The notes beneath the pieces were generated by a model, which did no database searches, was not told where the DNA came from, and saw only the letters and a program-made list of their open reading frames with translations. This document shows, piece by piece, positions 14,290-22,413 of a DNA stretch of 23,098 nt. Origin of the DNA: a virus; IMG/VR virus record IMGVR_UViG_3300020281_000131, positions 1-23,098 of that record; one strand, 5' to 3'. The position numbers and the translations under genes are program-made. Numbering within the stretch: position 1 is the first letter of the stretch; the number at the start of each line of letters is the position of its first letter.

Positions 14290-15684
14290 TTAAACATCTT
14301 CAGTATTCGTGGCAGGGTAAGCTCTATTGGAACCCCATATAATTCTAGCGGCTCCATTTCCACCATCAGCACCACTTTGTCCTGAATCATCTTCAGCTCC
14401 ACCTCCGCCCCCACCAGGGGTTTTACTTTTTAGTGTAAAGGGTGAAGCTAATGACCCTTTATGTCCTTGAGTAGTGGAGTTTCCTGCTGTGTTGTTACTT
14501 GTTGATGCAGCACCGTCAGCGCCTTCGCCAAAAATACTTACGCCTCCGCCACCTGATGTGACTGCTGCTGTATAGCTGTTAATAGCTCCGCCGCCGCCTC
14601 CGCCGCCTCCAGATTGAGCATTTGTAGGATTGACATTATACCTACCACCAGTGCCGCCTCCGCCTGAATATCCAGCAGCACCGCCTCCGCCGCCACCACC
14701 ATTTCCGTTAGCGCCTGGGCCGCCATTTCCGCCGTTACCACCGCCGTCTGCTTCTGTCCCTTGGCTACCTACTCCGCCACCAGCAGCATTAACTCCGCTT
14801 TGATTGTATGAACCTTTAGCACCACCAAAGGCTTGAAGTAATATTGTAGTACCTCTTTTTATCTCTGAAGTGCCTCCTGCTGTAGCGTTATTATTTCCAG
14901 CACCTGTTCCGCCTGTACCCCCAGCACCAACAATTACAGTTAATGTTTCGCCTGCGGTTACAGAAAATGTTCCATATGAAAGGCCACCGCCTCCACCTCC
15001 GCCACCTGAAACACCATTACTAGCTAGTGTTGACGCAGATCCACCTCCGCCCCCACCAACAACTACAGCAGAAACGGTTGTAACTCCAGCTGGTACAGTA
15101 AATGTAGTAGTCCCAGGAGTTGTAAATGCTTGTTGTCCTGATACTACTCCTGTGCCACCAGTAGTAATCATTTCTAAATGGCCATCATCTTCATGGTCAT
15201 CTTCATAACGTATCTGAAGTTGTATATCTCCAGGAAGAAACAACGCTTCATCATAGTCAGATTCTTGAAGTAATTCTGTACTACCAGCTGATGTGTAATC
15301 TGCTTTTAAATTACCTGCAGAACTTTTATAAAAACCATAATACTCTGAACGTTGCCCCCCTCCACCTGACGTTTGCGTAAACAAGTCGTTAACTAATGCA
15401 GCTACAACACGCATCTCAATTCTGCTGCCTGCGCTAAACGTTTTAGCTGTGCTATTATCTTGAGCACGAGTTATAGTAAGAGTATCACCAGCTACGTTTG
15501 TAACTTTTACAATTTCTGTATTCAAAGCTGTGTCAATTAAAGTAGCATAAAAATAATCTGTGCCAGAAGTACTAACCGCAGGAAAAAGTGCGCCATCACC
15601 ACTAGTTACGTCTACTGTAAGAGCAGTGGAGCTTATCCCTCCTGTTATCTGACTTTTGACATTATTTTTAGCTACAGCGACCAT
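14290..15684 (-). CDS. Tail fibre 3: shared N-terminal anchor plus glycine-rich (polyglycine) tip
   Basis: 464 residues. Residues 1-102 are the same anchor domain as in the two genes before it: NNVKSQITGGIS, then GALFPAVST, YFYATLIDT, NTEIVKVTNVAGDTLTITRAQ and SAGSRIEMRV. A linker with DDHEDDGHLEM leads to TFTVPAGVTTVSAVVVGGGG (194-213), the usual opening of glycine-rich tip domains, and then about 240 residues dominated by Gly with Asn, Ala and Ser (GGGGGGGG, GGNGGNGGPGANGNGG). It ends RIIWGSNRAYPATNTEDV. Gly-rich phage adhesins such as S16 gp38 fold as polyglycine-II sandwiches whose loops bind the receptor, so this is probably a receptor-binding fibre. The coding strand has dense GGN tracts (about 14390-15060). 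ATG 15684 overlaps the preceding TAA. Confidence 0.87.
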   Translation of the reverse strand: MVAVAKNNVKSQITGGISSTALTVDVTSGDGALFPAVSTSGTDYFYATLIDTALNTEIVKVTNVAGDTLTITRAQDNSTAKTFSAGSRIEMRVVAALVNDLFTQTSGGGGQRSEYYGFYKSSAGNLKADYTSAGSTELLQESDYDEALFLPGDIQLQIRYEDDHEDDGHLEMITTGGTGVVSGQQAFTTPGTTTFTVPAGVTTVSAVVVGGGGGGSASTLASNGVSGGGGGGGGLSYGTFSVTAGETLTVIVGAGGTGGTGAGNNNATAGGTSEIKRGTTILLQAFGGAKGSYNQSGVNAAGGGVGSQGTEADGGGNGGNGGPGANGNGGGGGGGAAGYSGGGGTGGRYNVNPTNAQSGGGGGGGGAINSYTAAVTSGGGGVSIFGEGADGAASTSNNTAGNSTTQGHKGSLASPFTLKSKTPGGGGGGAEDDSGQSGADGGNGAARIIWGSNRAYPATNTEDV

Positions 15685-16862
15685 TAAGAGTTCACCTCCA
15701 ACGGAGCATCAGTAGATACCTTTGTTGTACCTATGCCATCTAATTCTGTTACAACAAAGGACGCCATGCCTGTGTGAGGGAAGTAGATGTAGTTATTATT
15801 ATCATTACTAAAATGTATACAGTATCTTACAAAATCTGTTGTATTAGGTTCATCATAAGAAGCAAACCCACCCATATGAACATGAGCATTGGCATGCCAT
15901 CCTGCTATACCATCAGCTACGGCTGTACTTGTACCGTCTCCCCCTCGTCTAAGATGACCTACATTTAATGTCGATGATGCAGCTGTAGTACCTGCTGCAG
16001 TAGATGCTATAGACCTTCCAAAAGTTGCGTAAGTATAACTTGAGTTATTATAAAAAGTTCCGCTGACTTCTAATAAGAAAATACTGTCAGTAGACATTGG
16101 TTTTAATATTACAGACAATATGTTGTGCGTTCCGTTATTTACAGGAGTTAACGGAAATTGATTTACAGTAAACCCTGCAGCAGTCCATTTACTGCCATCA
16201 CTAGGAAACCTACCATTATTATCTGTTGAAAATCCTGATGCTGTAGATGTAGCACATATTACATATTTATTTAATATAGGTGAGTTAAGAGGTAGCCACT
16301 CCCCGCTTTGAGCATAATACTCTGGTCTAGCACCACCATAATGATCGGTGTTATACCGCAGATAACCAGCATTACCAGATCCTGGTCGTTGTGCTGTAGT
16401 TCCTTTTGGTAAACTGAAAAATCCTGTAGCTGTATTGTTAGTGCTACTAAAATCAGTAACGTTCAATGCATCAAAAGCTGCATTACTACCATTACTAGTT
16501 ATTACTTTACCACTAGCAGACGATTGATCTGGTAAAATCTCATCTAAATCTGATAATACACCTAGGCCCCCAGCTGTAATACGTAACTCTATTCTATCGT
16601 TAGTAGCAAAAGCCCTAGCAGTAGTAGCTTCTTGTGCCCTTACTATAGTAAGAGTATCGTTAGTACGAGCTGTAACCTTTACTATTTCTTGGTTATTTGA
16701 TGTGTCTAATAACGTAGCAAAAAAATACTGACTACCTGTCAGTGTAGGAAATCTAGCTCCGTGACCCGTTGTTAAAACTATATTTGTGTCAGTTGCAGAA
16801 TAACCCTGAGACAGAGTGCCATAAGCGTTATTTGCAAATTTTATGTCGTGATAATTTGTCAT
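15684..16862 (-). CDS. Tail fibre 2: shared N-terminal anchor plus jelly-roll-like C-terminal domain
   Basis: 392 residues from ATG 16862, which overlaps the TGA of the preceding fibre (ATGA); an ATG eight codons earlier is less likely because it would overlap deeply and dilute the shared N-terminus. The anchor reads FANNAYGTLSQGYSATDT ... GARFPTL ... YFFATLLDT ... QEIVKVTARTNDTLTIVRAQ ... RIELRITAGG (about 8-100). The C-terminal half carries ILSVILKPMSTDSIFLLEV (about 257-275) and ends with MASFVVTELDGIG, the strand pattern of C1q/TNF-like or jelly-roll phage tips, and it matches the corresponding part of the 738-residue fibre. It is a receptor-binding fibre candidate and a paralogue of its neighbours. 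Confidence 0.84.
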   Translation of the reverse strand: MTNYHDIKFANNAYGTLSQGYSATDTNIVLTTGHGARFPTLTGSQYFFATLLDTSNNQEIVKVTARTNDTLTIVRAQEATTARAFATNDRIELRITAGGLGVLSDLDEILPDQSSASGKVITSNGSNAAFDALNVTDFSSTNNTATGFFSLPKGTTAQRPGSGNAGYLRYNTDHYGGARPEYYAQSGEWLPLNSPILNKYVICATSTASGFSTDNNGRFPSDGSKWTAAGFTVNQFPLTPVNNGTHNILSVILKPMSTDSIFLLEVSGTFYNNSSYTYATFGRSIASTAAGTTAASSTLNVGHLRRGGDGTSTAVADGIAGWHANAHVHMGGFASYDEPNTTDFVRYCIHFSNDNNNYIYFPHTGMASFVVTELDGIGTTKVSTDAPLEVNS

Positions 16863-19075
16863 GCGTCTACTATGTTCCCATTCCAATGTGCGGTAGTATC
16901 AAGCCCACCTGGTATATCAAACCCAAATGATCCATAAGGATGTATGTGTTCTTCTACAACCAGACATGCTGAATGCCCGTCAAGATAATTTAAATAAGCT
17001 GTGCCGCTGTTATCTTCCCTATAAAACTGCAACCGAAACCTTACTTTATCAGTAACCCCAGGTCTAAAATATTGAGCTGCAGTCAAAGTACTATAAACAT
17101 GAACTAAGTTATTCCAGTGGCCTGCAAAATACTGATTTTCAGCAATATTACCTACGGCAGTGCCATCAACGTGAGTGACATAATCAACAGAAGCTGTTTG
17201 GGTCATAGTTTGTTGGCTTATTATTGTATTCCCAGGATCGTTAGGCCACGTTCCAGGGGTAACTTGTCCAGTAGAAAAAGAATAATAATACCCTTCGTTA
17301 CTTGCGTTATTTTTTCTTGTAAAATTACCATTAAACTCAGGCTGTAAAAACCTGTCAATATGCATATGCCGACCTATTAAAACTACTGCTTTAGCAGTAT
17401 CAAGATCGCCAGTGTTTTTAAAATTCCTTGTGCTGAGGGGCTGCGGATCATTTTCAATATAATCACAATAAAACGCTATAGCTCCGTATGCACTTCCAGT
17501 ATCTTTATAACACCCAGTGTAAAGTTTAATAGTAAATACAGAATTTGTACTTACAGGCTTAACAGTTATGCCAAAATCACCACCCGCTTGTGTTGGAAAG
17601 TCACCGTTTGATTGGTTTGTTTCATATTGAAAATAATACTGGGTAGAGCTAATTCTTCCTGAAGCACTAGCTCCACCATTAGAGTGTGGGCTGTTAGCCG
17701 TACAAATATATACGTTACCTATATTACCTGACACAGGCAGATAAGAACCTTGGTTCACATTTGTTATGTTTGTGTCGCTGTTTACTGTTTGAGGAGAAGG
17801 GGCTAAATCGTCACGCTTGTAATAGACAGTGCTTTTTGTAGAAGCACTGTAGTGTTTGCCCAACTGAAGAAATCTATTTTTATAAAACTGTACTCTGTAA
17901 GTAGCAGGAAGGATTACATTATTATTTAGTGTAGCACTAACTGAGTAGGTATTACCAGAACCTGACACAGTGCATTCTGTTATGTATGTCCCAGTAGGTA
18001 TGTTTATGTAACCAGCAGGTACTGCAGGTGGAAACAGATAAGCACCTACATATACAAATGCATTCCAATCTTGATCTGGGCTAGCCCCTAATGGATACGG
18101 ACTATGAGGAGGGAAATAACGTCCGCCTGTAGTGTCATAATGGATTTTTATATCGTTAAAAGTTATAATGTTTGCACCAACAGTGTTAGATGTAGTGTAC
18201 GCTATAAAATTCTCACCATAGGAAGTTGTTTGGTAACTAGAGGTAGAAGGCTGAGGGCCACTAGCTGTGCTAGCATCAACTACATCAGCTACATTATCAA
18301 GATATACTAACGAGCCTGCCTGTATAGGCATATCATGGCCTTCACCCATTAAGTATAAATTACCATTAGTGCTTTGGTTTTGTTCAACCCAGCTCCCCAC
18401 ATAAGGGCCACTTGGAAAGTTAATAGTAGTGAACTCTCTTTCATACATCTCATTGCCACGTACATGAGCCATATAAGGATGCGCCCTTACAGGAAGAGAG
18501 ATAAAACTAGTATTAGTATTATTATCGTCAGATATATCGCTAGGGTTAAGAGGCTGGTAGGTGGTGTTTGTTCCATCGGACTTTAAAGCAAACGATCTAT
18601 GTTTTTCATTTTCACTGTGTGTACCATCAAGCTGACCATACCGTCCAAGATACCTAATTAAGGTATGTCCAACAGGAGGTCTGTAAAAAGAAAACCTCTG
18701 TCTAGAGGGGTCAGTATCTGGTGGTATGCTAGGTAGTAAGATGTCTAAGTCAAATAAATCAGTAAGAGCATTTTCAGTAATTCGCAACTCTACAGAATCA
18801 CCTGCGGAAAACGTATTGTTAAAATTTCTAGCAGTTCCATCAGGGCGAGTAATTGTAAGGGTATCGGCAGATCTACTAGTGACACGCATAATCTCCGTAT
18901 TAGTAGCAAGCGCTGAGGAGGTAACAGTTATATAAAAATACTCACCTGTATTTAGAGTAGGAAATTTTGCACCCTCTCCACCTATTAGAGATAAAGAACC
19001 TTGATTAGCAGAAATACCTCCTGCTAAAGAAGCTCTAGCGTTATTAGCTACCTTTACCTCTGAATAGCTTGTCAT
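16859..19075 (-). CDS. Tail fibre 1: long fibre with shared N-terminal anchor and jelly-roll-like tip
   Basis: 738 residues. The N-terminal 105 residues (VANNARASLAGGISANQG ... GAKFPTLNTGEYFYITV ... NTEIMRVTSRSADTLTITRP ... SVELRITENALTDLFD) are the same domain as in the next two genes. The middle is beta-rich with many Tyr, Thr, Asn and Pro, including a His-rich segment (IGRHMHIDRF). Near 510-530 FGITVKPVSTNSVFTIKL matches ILKPMSTDSIFLLEV of fibre 2, and the protein ends with a CLVVEEH strand near GHSACLVVEEHIHPYGSFGF, comparable to MASFVVTELDG of fibre 2. So both ends are paralogous and the middle is longer. The ATG directly follows the TAA of the 146-residue gene. A role in host recognition is inferred from these features. 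Confidence 0.84.
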   Translation of the reverse strand: MTSYSEVKVANNARASLAGGISANQGSLSLIGGEGAKFPTLNTGEYFYITVTSSALATNTEIMRVTSRSADTLTITRPDGTARNFNNTFSAGDSVELRITENALTDLFDLDILLPSIPPDTDPSRQRFSFYRPPVGHTLIRYLGRYGQLDGTHSENEKHRSFALKSDGTNTTYQPLNPSDISDDNNTNTSFISLPVRAHPYMAHVRGNEMYEREFTTINFPSGPYVGSWVEQNQSTNGNLYLMGEGHDMPIQAGSLVYLDNVADVVDASTASGPQPSTSSYQTTSYGENFIAYTTSNTVGANIITFNDIKIHYDTTGGRYFPPHSPYPLGASPDQDWNAFVYVGAYLFPPAVPAGYINIPTGTYITECTVSGSGNTYSVSATLNNNVILPATYRVQFYKNRFLQLGKHYSASTKSTVYYKRDDLAPSPQTVNSDTNITNVNQGSYLPVSGNIGNVYICTANSPHSNGGASASGRISSTQYYFQYETNQSNGDFPTQAGGDFGITVKPVSTNSVFTIKLYTGCYKDTGSAYGAIAFYCDYIENDPQPLSTRNFKNTGDLDTAKAVVLIGRHMHIDRFLQPEFNGNFTRKNNASNEGYYYSFSTGQVTPGTWPNDPGNTIISQQTMTQTASVDYVTHVDGTAVGNIAENQYFAGHWNNLVHVYSTLTAAQYFRPGVTDKVRFRLQFYREDNSGTAYLNYLDGHSACLVVEEHIHPYGSFGFDIPGGLDTTAHWNGNIVDA

Positions 19076-19516
19076 TTACGACACCGTTACTGTCCATGAT
19101 ACCGTTAGCGTATCTGCTGCACCTTTGTTAATTACACTAAACACTGTACGACAGAGCATAGTGCCACCAGAGCTAGCATTAAATAAGCCAGCTTCTGTAA
19201 TAGCTCCTGTTCCATTACCTGCTCCAAATGTAGCTGAATAAGTTACAGCGGCTGCGTTTACATTAGTACTAGTGAGCGTTTGCCTGTTTGCTTCTGTTAC
19301 CAGAGTAGTCTGACCTGCAGCAGCTGCTGTAGTTCCTGTACCAATAGCCATATGACTCATGGCTGTTGCTGTAGCATCTTTCATACGTGACGCTATGTAA
19401 CCTTTTCCTGCGGTTACTACTAGGTTATCAAAGTCGTGTTCTTCTTTGACAATACCCATTTGGTCAACAAGTATAACATTTAGCTTACCTGTTACCGTAA
19501 TTTCATCTTTAAACAT
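19076..19516 (-). CDS. Conserved small phage tail structural protein
   Basis: 146 residues, beta-rich, no Trp except near the end (VSWTVTVS). The run MSHMAIGTGTTAAAAGQTTL (54-73) and the AVTYSATFGAGNGTGAITEAG ... GGTMLCRTVFSV segment are typical of a small virion protein widespread in tailed phages, usually found among fibre and tail genes; I know no precise function. The start at 19516 has AGGAGG four bases upstream and follows closely on the repeat protein. Its neighbour order, between a repeat fibre-like protein and three fibres, fits a tail-fibre-associated or baseplate-type protein. Coding status is secure, role is only broadly known. Confidence 0.78.
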   Translation of the reverse strand: MFKDEITVTGKLNVILVDQMGIVKEEHDFDNLVVTAGKGYIASRMKDATATAMSHMAIGTGTTAAAAGQTTLVTEANRQTLTSTNVNAAAVTYSATFGAGNGTGAITEAGLFNASSGGTMLCRTVFSVINKGAADTLTVSWTVTVS

Positions 19517-19524
19517 AATACCTC

Positions 19525-20775
19525 CTAGTTACTAAAAGCTTGCAATGCAAACTCCTCATTAAAAGGTGGAGAAGAGCCTATAAGCGTGGCGCTATTGAAT
19601 AAACCCCCGTCACCCTCAAAAGCTGCACCTATCTCATACGTGTTGTCAGATGCACTAATTGAATCTAACACGCTTTTGTTAGGCTGTAAAACTATATTTT
19701 GAGAAACTGACACACTGTCCGACAGCCCGTTTAACCCTATGTTAAGTACTGGTGCGTCTGTAGCTTGTGGAAAGTCTGAAAAACCTTTGGTGGCAGCAAA
19801 TGTAGGTACATCTGTTACTGTAAAGTTATCAGCTAAACTATTTAATCCTACGTTAAATACTTGTGTATCTGTAGCATGTGGAAAATCTGTAAAACCTTTA
19901 GTTACAGCAAACGCTGGTGAATCTGTAGCGCCAGCTGAATCTGATAAACTGTTAAGCCCAAACGTCATAGCAGGAATGTCAGACATTGTTACTGGATCTG
20001 GATCTACTGCAGCTGTAGATAAATCAGTATCAATAGGTTTTGTAACAGTGGGCGCAAACTGATCAAACATAGACACACTGTCAGTAAATTGTCTGCTGAA
20101 TAACATGGTCGGACTGAACACATCCGACATACCAAAAGAATCACTAAGATTAGTATCTACATTAAATATTGGTACATCTGTAAGGTTAATTGAATCACTA
20201 GGATTAAACCCTACACTAAATACTGGTGCGTCTGTAAGACTAAACAAATCACTAAAATTAACACCTACATTAAAGACTGGTGTGTCTATAAGACTAAATG
20301 AATCAGTAAGTACAGACTCTATAGTGAACGGCCCAATAGAATCAGACACAGAAAAACTATCATCTAGGGGACGCCCTAATTCAAACGCTGGTAAGTCTGC
20401 AAGAGAAAATGTGTCGTCTGGTATAGAGTTAAATGTAAAATCAAACGCAGGGGCATCCACGATTATAGGTGTATCTGTAGGGTTAAACCCTATAATAAAT
20501 GGGCCTATAGAATCTGAAGTAAGTACAGTTTCTGCTGGTAGGTTAACAACTGGTATAGCTTCATAAGTCATGTAAATCTCATGACTCAAAGCATTTGCAG
20601 AAACTCTGAATATGTTCTGCGTTATAATAGGATCGGCAGCTAAAGCTATTTCGCTATCTTGAGGTTCAGCATTAAGAGCTATGCCAATTACTGGATGAGT
20701 GCTAGAAGCAGTTCTGGCTAGTACATCTAAAGCCAGCCCACCATTAGTAGCGGCTTTTAGACGTATATTAGGCAT
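19525..20775 (-). CDS. Repeat-rich fibre-like protein (DSFSLTDxPVFNVG repeats)
   Basis: 416 residues. The N-terminal part (1-80) is unique (NIRLKAATNGGLALDVLART). Residues 85-378 are built of 18- to 20-residue units with consensus [LS]-S-D-S-x-S-[LVM]-[ST]-D-x-P-x-F-x-V-G-x-N. Three run at exactly 18 residues (157-210: DSFSLIDTPVFNVGVNFS and two more), and a later pair has a 37-residue compound period with the insert TKGF[ST]DFP[HQ]ATD (275-348). The unique C-terminal tail starts near 380 (EIGAAFEGDGG). No Cys, almost no Lys in the repeat part. The alternation of small polar and hydrophobic residues suggests an extended beta structure, such as a shaft or fibre. TAATG overlap with the gene before. 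Role as tail fibre shaft is inferred from context. Confidence 0.76.
   Translation of the reverse strand: MPNIRLKAATNGGLALDVLARTASSTHPVIGIALNAEPQDSEIALAADPIITQNIFRVSANALSHEIYMTYEAIPVVNLPAETVLTSDSIGPFIIGFNPTDTPIIVDAPAFDFTFNSIPDDTFSLADLPAFELGRPLDDSFSVSDSIGPFTIESVLTDSFSLIDTPVFNVGVNFSDLFSLTDAPVFSVGFNPSDSINLTDVPIFNVDTNLSDSFGMSDVFSPTMLFSRQFTDSVSMFDQFAPTVTKPIDTDLSTAAVDPDPVTMSDIPAMTFGLNSLSDSAGATDSPAFAVTKGFTDFPHATDTQVFNVGLNSLADNFTVTDVPTFAATKGFSDFPQATDAPVLNIGLNGLSDSVSVSQNIVLQPNKSVLDSISASDNTYEIGAAFEGDGGLFNSATLIGSSPPFNEEFALQAFSN
19642..20523 (-). repeat. Coding tandem repeats, 18-20 residue units
   Basis: This stretch encodes residues 85-378 of the 416-residue protein, with a repeating D-S-x-S-x-[ST]-D-x-P-x-F pattern. 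Three consecutive copies have an exact 54-base period at residues 157-210 (about 20146-20307). Other copies vary by one or two codons and are interrupted near residues 211-262. Confidence 0.8.
19732..19953 (-). repeat. Two 111-base compound repeat units
   Basis: Residues 275-311 and 312-348 are direct repeats of 37 residues (111 bases each) that share NSL[SA]D, the TKGF[ST]DFP[HQ]ATD block and F/LN[VI]GL. The DNA is visibly more alike than in the 18-residue units, suggesting a more recent duplication. Confidence 0.8.
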
Positions 20776-21107
20776 TAGAAGTTATCCCGTACTCTAAACT
20801 TAATTAAATCATATACAGTTTGTAATGAACCATTAAAATCTATGTTTACTTCACCCTCATACATTCCAGCATCTACATTAAGAACACCACCAGCAAAATC
20901 AAACTGAACCTGTCCTGTAGCTCCACCACTAACTTTGTTAGCGTTTATTGTGGATAATACAGTAGTCGTATTTTGTTTGCGAAACTTTACAGTTACAGTT
21001 GTTGTTGGCGCACTTAAATCAATAGCACCACCTGTGCCATCATCTGTTAAAGTGAGTATTATGTCGGGTTTACTATTACCTTTTACTAATCTAATTACAT
21101 CTGCCAT
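20775..21107 (-). CDS. Small tail protein with BppU-N-like / Ig-like fold
   Basis: 110 residues. It begins ADVIRLVKGNSKPDIILTL, then shows GGAIDLSAPTTTVTVKFRKQ, GQVQFDFAGGVLNVDAGMYEGEVNIDFN and a final FRVRD strand, all short beta strands. This resembles the N-terminal domain of baseplate upper protein (BppU family) and the Ig-like tail proteins with a D(L/V)xxxTTVT...GxYEGE pattern. The start at 21107 has GAGGTG upstream. It stands between the connectors and the repeat protein, so it may join the fibre structures to the tail. The match is by pattern alone; another Ig-like domain is as likely. Confidence 0.62.
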   Translation of the reverse strand: MADVIRLVKGNSKPDIILTLTDDGTGGAIDLSAPTTTVTVKFRKQNTTTVLSTINANKVSGGATGQVQFDFAGGVLNVDAGMYEGEVNIDFNGSLQTVYDLIKFRVRDNF

Positions 21108-21115
21108 AATTCACC

Positions 21116-21766
21116 TCACCCAAAAGCCACTGGTTTAACACGTAGTGTATTTCTAGCAGCACCAAGATTAGTTCTAGCTCTACGCTCTGCAGCTTTATAT
21201 AAATATTGCTTGGCATGGAATGCAGCTAACTCTCTATCCGACCATGTTCGCTCAGGTAGAATAAGTAAGTTCTGAAGTGCTCCATGCATTATTAAATCTT
21301 CTAATTCATCAAAAGTTGTAGTATCCATATCTATGGATGTACGCAATGGTTTTACTGCAATAACCATACGGATTTCATATGTTTTAAGTGCATCTGGGGT
21401 AGGTGTAACAATAAATGTATCAGCATCTAACTGTGATAAATATTTAGGACAACCATACTCAGAAGGTAAAAAATCAGGCCATTTAGGGAATCTATCTTGA
21501 AATGATTCTAATGGTAGAGAAGTCATAGGACTACCATCAATAGACGCACTTAACACAGCGTGTACTTCTGTGTTTGTAGGTGGGTCATATGGATAGTCAT
21601 AGACGCCTGTAGTTAAAGGTATTTTACTTTGGACATGTCTGTACGCTAGTGTTTTTTCGCAAGCGTTAATAGCAGCATCACGAACGTATTGCTCTATGAC
21701 TGGCTGAGGACAACCTGGTACACTAGGTGACAAACGTGGCACTAAACTGTCGAATCTTTTTGGCAT
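21116..21766 (-). CDS. Head-tail connector / tail gatekeeper candidate (T7 gp11-like position)
   Basis: 216 residues. It begins PKRFDSLVPRLSPSVPGCPQ, then VIEQYVRDAAINACEKTLAYRH (24-45), a long helix, followed by a beta section (IPLTTGVYDYPYDPP...EVHAVLSASIDGSPM) and a C-terminal helical part with Arg-rich helix (YKAAERRARTN). The helix-then-beta build, the Cys-Pro and VRDAAI patterns and length near 200 suit connector or gatekeeper proteins of short-tailed phages, such as T7 gp11 (196 residues). It is coupled to the upstream connector by a TAATG overlap, and preceded by GAGGAGG. The role is inferred; I cannot align it to gp11 by eye. Confidence 0.62.
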   Translation of the reverse strand: MPKRFDSLVPRLSPSVPGCPQPVIEQYVRDAAINACEKTLAYRHVQSKIPLTTGVYDYPYDPPTNTEVHAVLSASIDGSPMTSLPLESFQDRFPKWPDFLPSEYGCPKYLSQLDADTFIVTPTPDALKTYEIRMVIAVKPLRTSIDMDTTTFDELEDLIMHGALQNLLILPERTWSDRELAAFHAKQYLYKAAERRARTNLGAARNTLRVKPVAFG

Positions 21767-22413
21767 TAAACAACCTCCTCTTCAGGTAACCCACCACCTT
21801 CTGTATCGGTAATCTGCCTTGTCTGTGATGAAACACCAAGTGCCTGTGAGAAGGACTGCTGGAAAAGTGCAGCTCTATTTGAGTTAACATGCTCATTATC
21901 TATAGACTCCGCTAAAAACACCGTACCGTCTACGATAGCAGGGAAATAAGCATCTGGTAGTAGAGCTACCTGTGTAGTACCATCATATGTAGGTGGGGTT
22001 TGTGCATACTCAATTACAATTTGATGAGCTGCAGGAGCCTTAGGGTATATAAAAAATTTATTTGGGTTACGTATGTTTCTAATCCAATTAATCGTAATAG
22101 CAGCATCATCAGTCATCCACGTAGGGTACGCTTGATCCAAAACTTCTCTCGTGGTTTCTATGATTCCTTTACCAGTTACATTATAATAAACTTCCATTAA
22201 TCTTATGGAATCTGCAGGAGCTGATTGCACCACAGTATCAGCAACACAAGTAAGGTTTGCTTGGAGAGAAAACAAATCAGGTCTAAATATAGATGTTCGT
22301 CTTAATACCTGATTAGCAAAGTTTAGTAACATAGCGTCACTATAACGATACCCTGTAGAATCTGTGTCCTGAATTAAATTTCGGACTTGTGTTATTACAT
22401 CATTTAGAATCAT
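21766..22413 (-). CDS. Phage head-tail adaptor protein (DUF6682-like)
   Basis: 215 residues. The start ILNDVITQVRNLIQDTDSTG followed by YRYSDAMLLNFANQVLRRTSI...RPDLF (about 23-46) is the recognisable N-terminal pattern of a phage adaptor family that binds beside the portal. The middle is beta-rich (KFFIYPKAPAAHQIVIEYAQ), and the end is acidic (EGGGLPEEEVV). It starts at ATG 22413 and overlaps the end of the acidic 104-residue gene by 14 bases. The neighbouring connector candidate supports a role in closing the head after DNA packaging. Family placement is fairly likely. Confidence 0.72.
   Translation of the reverse strand: MILNDVITQVRNLIQDTDSTGYRYSDAMLLNFANQVLRRTSIFRPDLFSLQANLTCVADTVVQSAPADSIRLMEVYYNVTGKGIIETTREVLDQAYPTWMTDDAAITINWIRNIRNPNKFFIYPKAPAAHQIVIEYAQTPPTYDGTTQVALLPDAYFPAIVDGTVFLAESIDNEHVNSNRAALFQQSFSQALGVSSQTRQITDTEGGGLPEEEVV

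Noticed and set aside
14870-15208. Proline-rich plus-strand frame
   Set aside because: It is the antisense of the Gly-rich coding repeat and arises from codon composition; there is no ribosome binding site or partner gene.
16863-16886. Earlier start of fibre 2 at 16886
   Set aside because: The added eight residues are not part of the shared anchor domain, whereas ATG 16862 gives an ATGA overlap like its neighbours.
19732-19953. CRISPR-like or noncoding repeat
   Set aside because: The period of 111 bases keeps the reading frame and encodes repeats; there are no short unique spacers.
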